Below, piece by piece: positions 62,399 through 64,000 of a stretch of DNA of 64,000 bases. Within the stretch, counting starts at the first letter, position 1; each line of letters opens with the position of its first letter. The position numbers and the translations under genes are program-made. The stretch covers positions 151,118 to 215,117 of the forward strand of contig NZ_PWAA01000053.1 of assembly GCF_003031585.1 (NCBI RefSeq), read 5' to 3'. The notes under the pieces were generated by a model, which saw only the letters and a list, made by a program, of their open reading frames with translations, was not told the DNA's origin and searched no databases. Origin of the DNA: Thalassobius sp. I31.1 (GTDB taxonomy: Bacteria; Pseudomonadota; Alphaproteobacteria; Rhodobacterales; Rhodobacteraceae).

Positions 62399-63313
62399 AT
62401 GCGTTTCAAACCTGATCTTAAATGGTCCGATGTTACCCCTAAGGCGGATTTTCTGAATCGTCGCCAGCTGATCAAAGGTGCGGCTGGCGCGCTTGCGCTG
62501 GGCGGCATCGGTGGGGCTGCGTATGCCAAAGGTCAATATGCGGTCGAAGGGATTGATGAGGTCAACAGCCTCGAAGATATCACAAGCTACAATAACTTCT
62601 ATGAATTCGGCACCGGCAAGGGCGATCCGGCCCAATACGCCCATACGCTGACAACTGATCCCTGGACGGTAAAGATTGATGGTCTGGTGGACAATCCGGG
62701 CGATTACGATCTGGCGGACATCCTGGCCAATGTTGATATTGAAGAACGCATCTATCGTTTCCGTTGTGTCGAAGCATGGTCCATGGTTATCCCGTGGAAC
62801 GGGTTTGAACTGCGCCAGCTGCTGGAACGTGCCGGTGTGCAATCCTCTGCAAAATACGTGGCTTTTGAAACGCTGGTGCGTCCCGAAGAAATGCGCGGTC
62901 AGCGCAGCCCGATCCTTGACTGGCCTTACCGCGAAGGTTTGCGCCTGGATGAGGCAATGAATCCCCTGACCCTGATGGCGACCGGCCTTTATGGGGAAGA
63001 CCTGCCAAATCAGAACGGCGCGCCCCTGCGTCTGGTGGTGCCGTGGAAATATGGTTTCAAATCTATCAAATCCATTGTGCGCATTACCCTGACCGACACG
63101 CAGCCGGAAACATCCTGGAATATGCAGAACCCACGTGAATATGGTTTCTATTCCAATGTGAACCCCGAGGTCAGCCATCCCCGCTGGTCCCAGGCTTCTG
63201 AACGTAAAATCGGTGGCTTCTTCGCCAGCCGTCAGGATACGCTGATGTTTAACGGCTATGGTGAATATGTCGCTGACATGTACGCTGACATGGATCTGAG
63301 CGCAGAGTTCTGA
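62399..63313 (+). CDS. msrP: Periplasmic methionine-sulfoxide reductase, catalytic subunit
   Basis: A 304-residue molybdopterin enzyme that repairs methionine sulfoxide in periplasmic proteins. A Tat signal ([17 protein letters not shown]) begins at about residue 20. The Mo-ligand Cys is in [13 protein letters not shown], and [15 protein letters not shown] is conserved. It uses electrons from MsrQ and quinol. The 70-bp gap to msrQ and the shared strand make one unit. Confidence 0.94.
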   Translation: MRFKPDLKWSDVTPKADFLNRRQLIKGAAGALALGGIGGAAYAKGQYAVEGIDEVNSLEDITSYNNFYEFGTGKGDPAQYAHTLTTDPWTVKIDGLVDNPGDYDLADILANVDIEERIYRFRCVEAWSMVIPWNGFELRQLLERAGVQSSAKYVAFETLVRPEEMRGQRSPILDWPYREGLRLDEAMNPLTLMATGLYGEDLPNQNGAPLRLVVPWKYGFKSIKSIVRITLTDTQPETSWNMQNPREYGFYSNVNPEVSHPRWSQASERKIGGFFASRQDTLMFNGYGEYVADMYADMDLSAEF

Positions 63314-63383
63314 TCGACTTACAATAGTATCTGCGGCTGGGGATGTACCCTGGCCGCAAAACACGCCGCAGGACACTATATAT

Positions 63384-63989
63384 ATGCAACAGGTTTTCGC
63401 CCCCGTTTTCATGCCCCTCAACAGCGCCACCCGCCGCCTGCCGGTCTGGGCTGTCTACCTGCTTGGCGTGCTGCCCTTCGTCTGGCTTGTGGTGCAACTG
63501 TTCAGCGGTCAGTTGGGCGTTGATCCTGTGAAGGCGATTGAGCATGCGCTGGGCCTCTATGGTCTCTACTTTCTTGTAGGCGGTCTGGCGATTACGCCTG
63601 CGCGCAAATTCCTGGGCCTGAACCTGATCAAATACCGCCGCGCAATTGGTGTGCTGTCTTTCTTCTATGTGGCGACGCATCTGGCTGTCTGGCTGGTTCT
63701 GGATATTCAGCTGCGCTGGGGTGAAATCTGGGATGACATCATTAAGCGTCCTTACATCACCATCGGCATGCTCAGCTTTCTTGCGCTTCTGCCTCTCGCG
63801 TTAAGCTCCAACAATATGTCGGTGCGTAAACTTGGCCCGCTGGCCTGGCGCAATCTTCACAAGCTGACATATGTCGCTGTGCCGCTGGGGGCGATTCACT
63901 ACGTGATGATTGTGAAGGGCTGGCAACCAGAACCATTGTTTTGGTTGTTTGCGATTCTGGCATTGTTGTTTCTGCGGCGAGTCGGGTGA
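63384..63989 (+). CDS. msrQ: Heme-binding membrane subunit of MsrPQ
   Basis: A 201-residue inner-membrane cytochrome b of the ferric-reductase-like family, complete inside the window. About six helices hold the heme histidines, for example YVATHLAVWLVLD and LHKLTYVAVPLGAIHYVMIV. RAIGVLSFFY is conserved in MsrQ. It passes electrons from quinol to MsrP. Eleven bases follow to the window end. Confidence 0.93.
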   Translation: MQQVFAPVFMPLNSATRRLPVWAVYLLGVLPFVWLVVQLFSGQLGVDPVKAIEHALGLYGLYFLVGGLAITPARKFLGLNLIKYRRAIGVLSFFYVATHLAVWLVLDIQLRWGEIWDDIIKRPYITIGMLSFLALLPLALSSNNMSVRKLGPLAWRNLHKLTYVAVPLGAIHYVMIVKGWQPEPLFWLFAILALLFLRRVG

Positions 63990-64000
63990 GTGGATTTACG

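Overview
This window looks like chromosomal DNA of a marine Rhodobacterales bacterium of the Roseobacter group. The evidence is a moderately GC-rich sequence, alphaproteobacterial-type proteins throughout, lptC-lptA-lptB-rpoN-hpf-ptsN in a row, a Rhizobium-type glycerol ABC operon, and many genes for methylated-amine, osmolyte and organophosphate use. I see no rRNA, tRNA, CRISPR array, insertion sequence, prophage or plasmid function. Nearly all the DNA is coding, and operons with 1-11 bp gene overlaps are common.

Layout. 1-5300: porin 3' end, aroC, a membrane protein, a CcdA/thioredoxin-like thiol-redox pair, an EamA exporter and an HU protein. 5368-9564: AMP nucleosidase, adenine deaminase and a GcvA-type LysR regulator. 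9675-13604, divergent from that regulator: an adducin-like class II aldolase, a PanB-like protein, a DddP-like M24 protein and a membrane fatty-acid hydroxylase. 13694-14216: four phased GTGCAT-type repeats and a small secreted protein. 14291-18081: LPS core genes (Kdo kinase, two glycosyltransferases, Kdo transferase WaaA). 18161-20603: 5-oxoprolinase pxpABC. 20676-25739: RNase D, lptCAB, rpoN, hpf, ptsN. 25746-29877: a two-domain sulfotransferase and two glycosyltransferases. 30019-35253: ugpBAEC with an EEP-family hydrolase behind a Pho box. 35391-44622: a cytochrome b561 gene, the glycerol transporter operon glpVSTPQU, and the divergent glpR-glpD pair. 44683-46165: a BlaI/M56 pair. 46162-50249: TcuAB and a ThDP enzyme. 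50413-60609: two FAD/GcvT demethylating dehydrogenases (one frameshifted), a class III aminotransferase, a LysR regulator, an aldehyde dehydrogenase and a non-pyrrolysine MttB-family methyltransferase. 60820-63989: an FMN glutamate-synthase-like protein and msrPQ.

How the parts fit. The ugp and glp loci together would bring in glycerophosphodiesters, glycerol-3-phosphate and glycerol and pass them to GlpD. The 50-60 kb block looks like a route for stripping methyl groups from a quaternary amine, feeding C1 units to tetrahydrofolate. Two stretches stand out. In the aldolase/PanB/M24 cluster, three neighbouring enzyme-family members each appear to have changed a key catalytic or metal-binding residue, and no known pathway fits. 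In the glycerol transporter, the two ATPases have complementary defects that leave one canonical and one degenerate ATP site.
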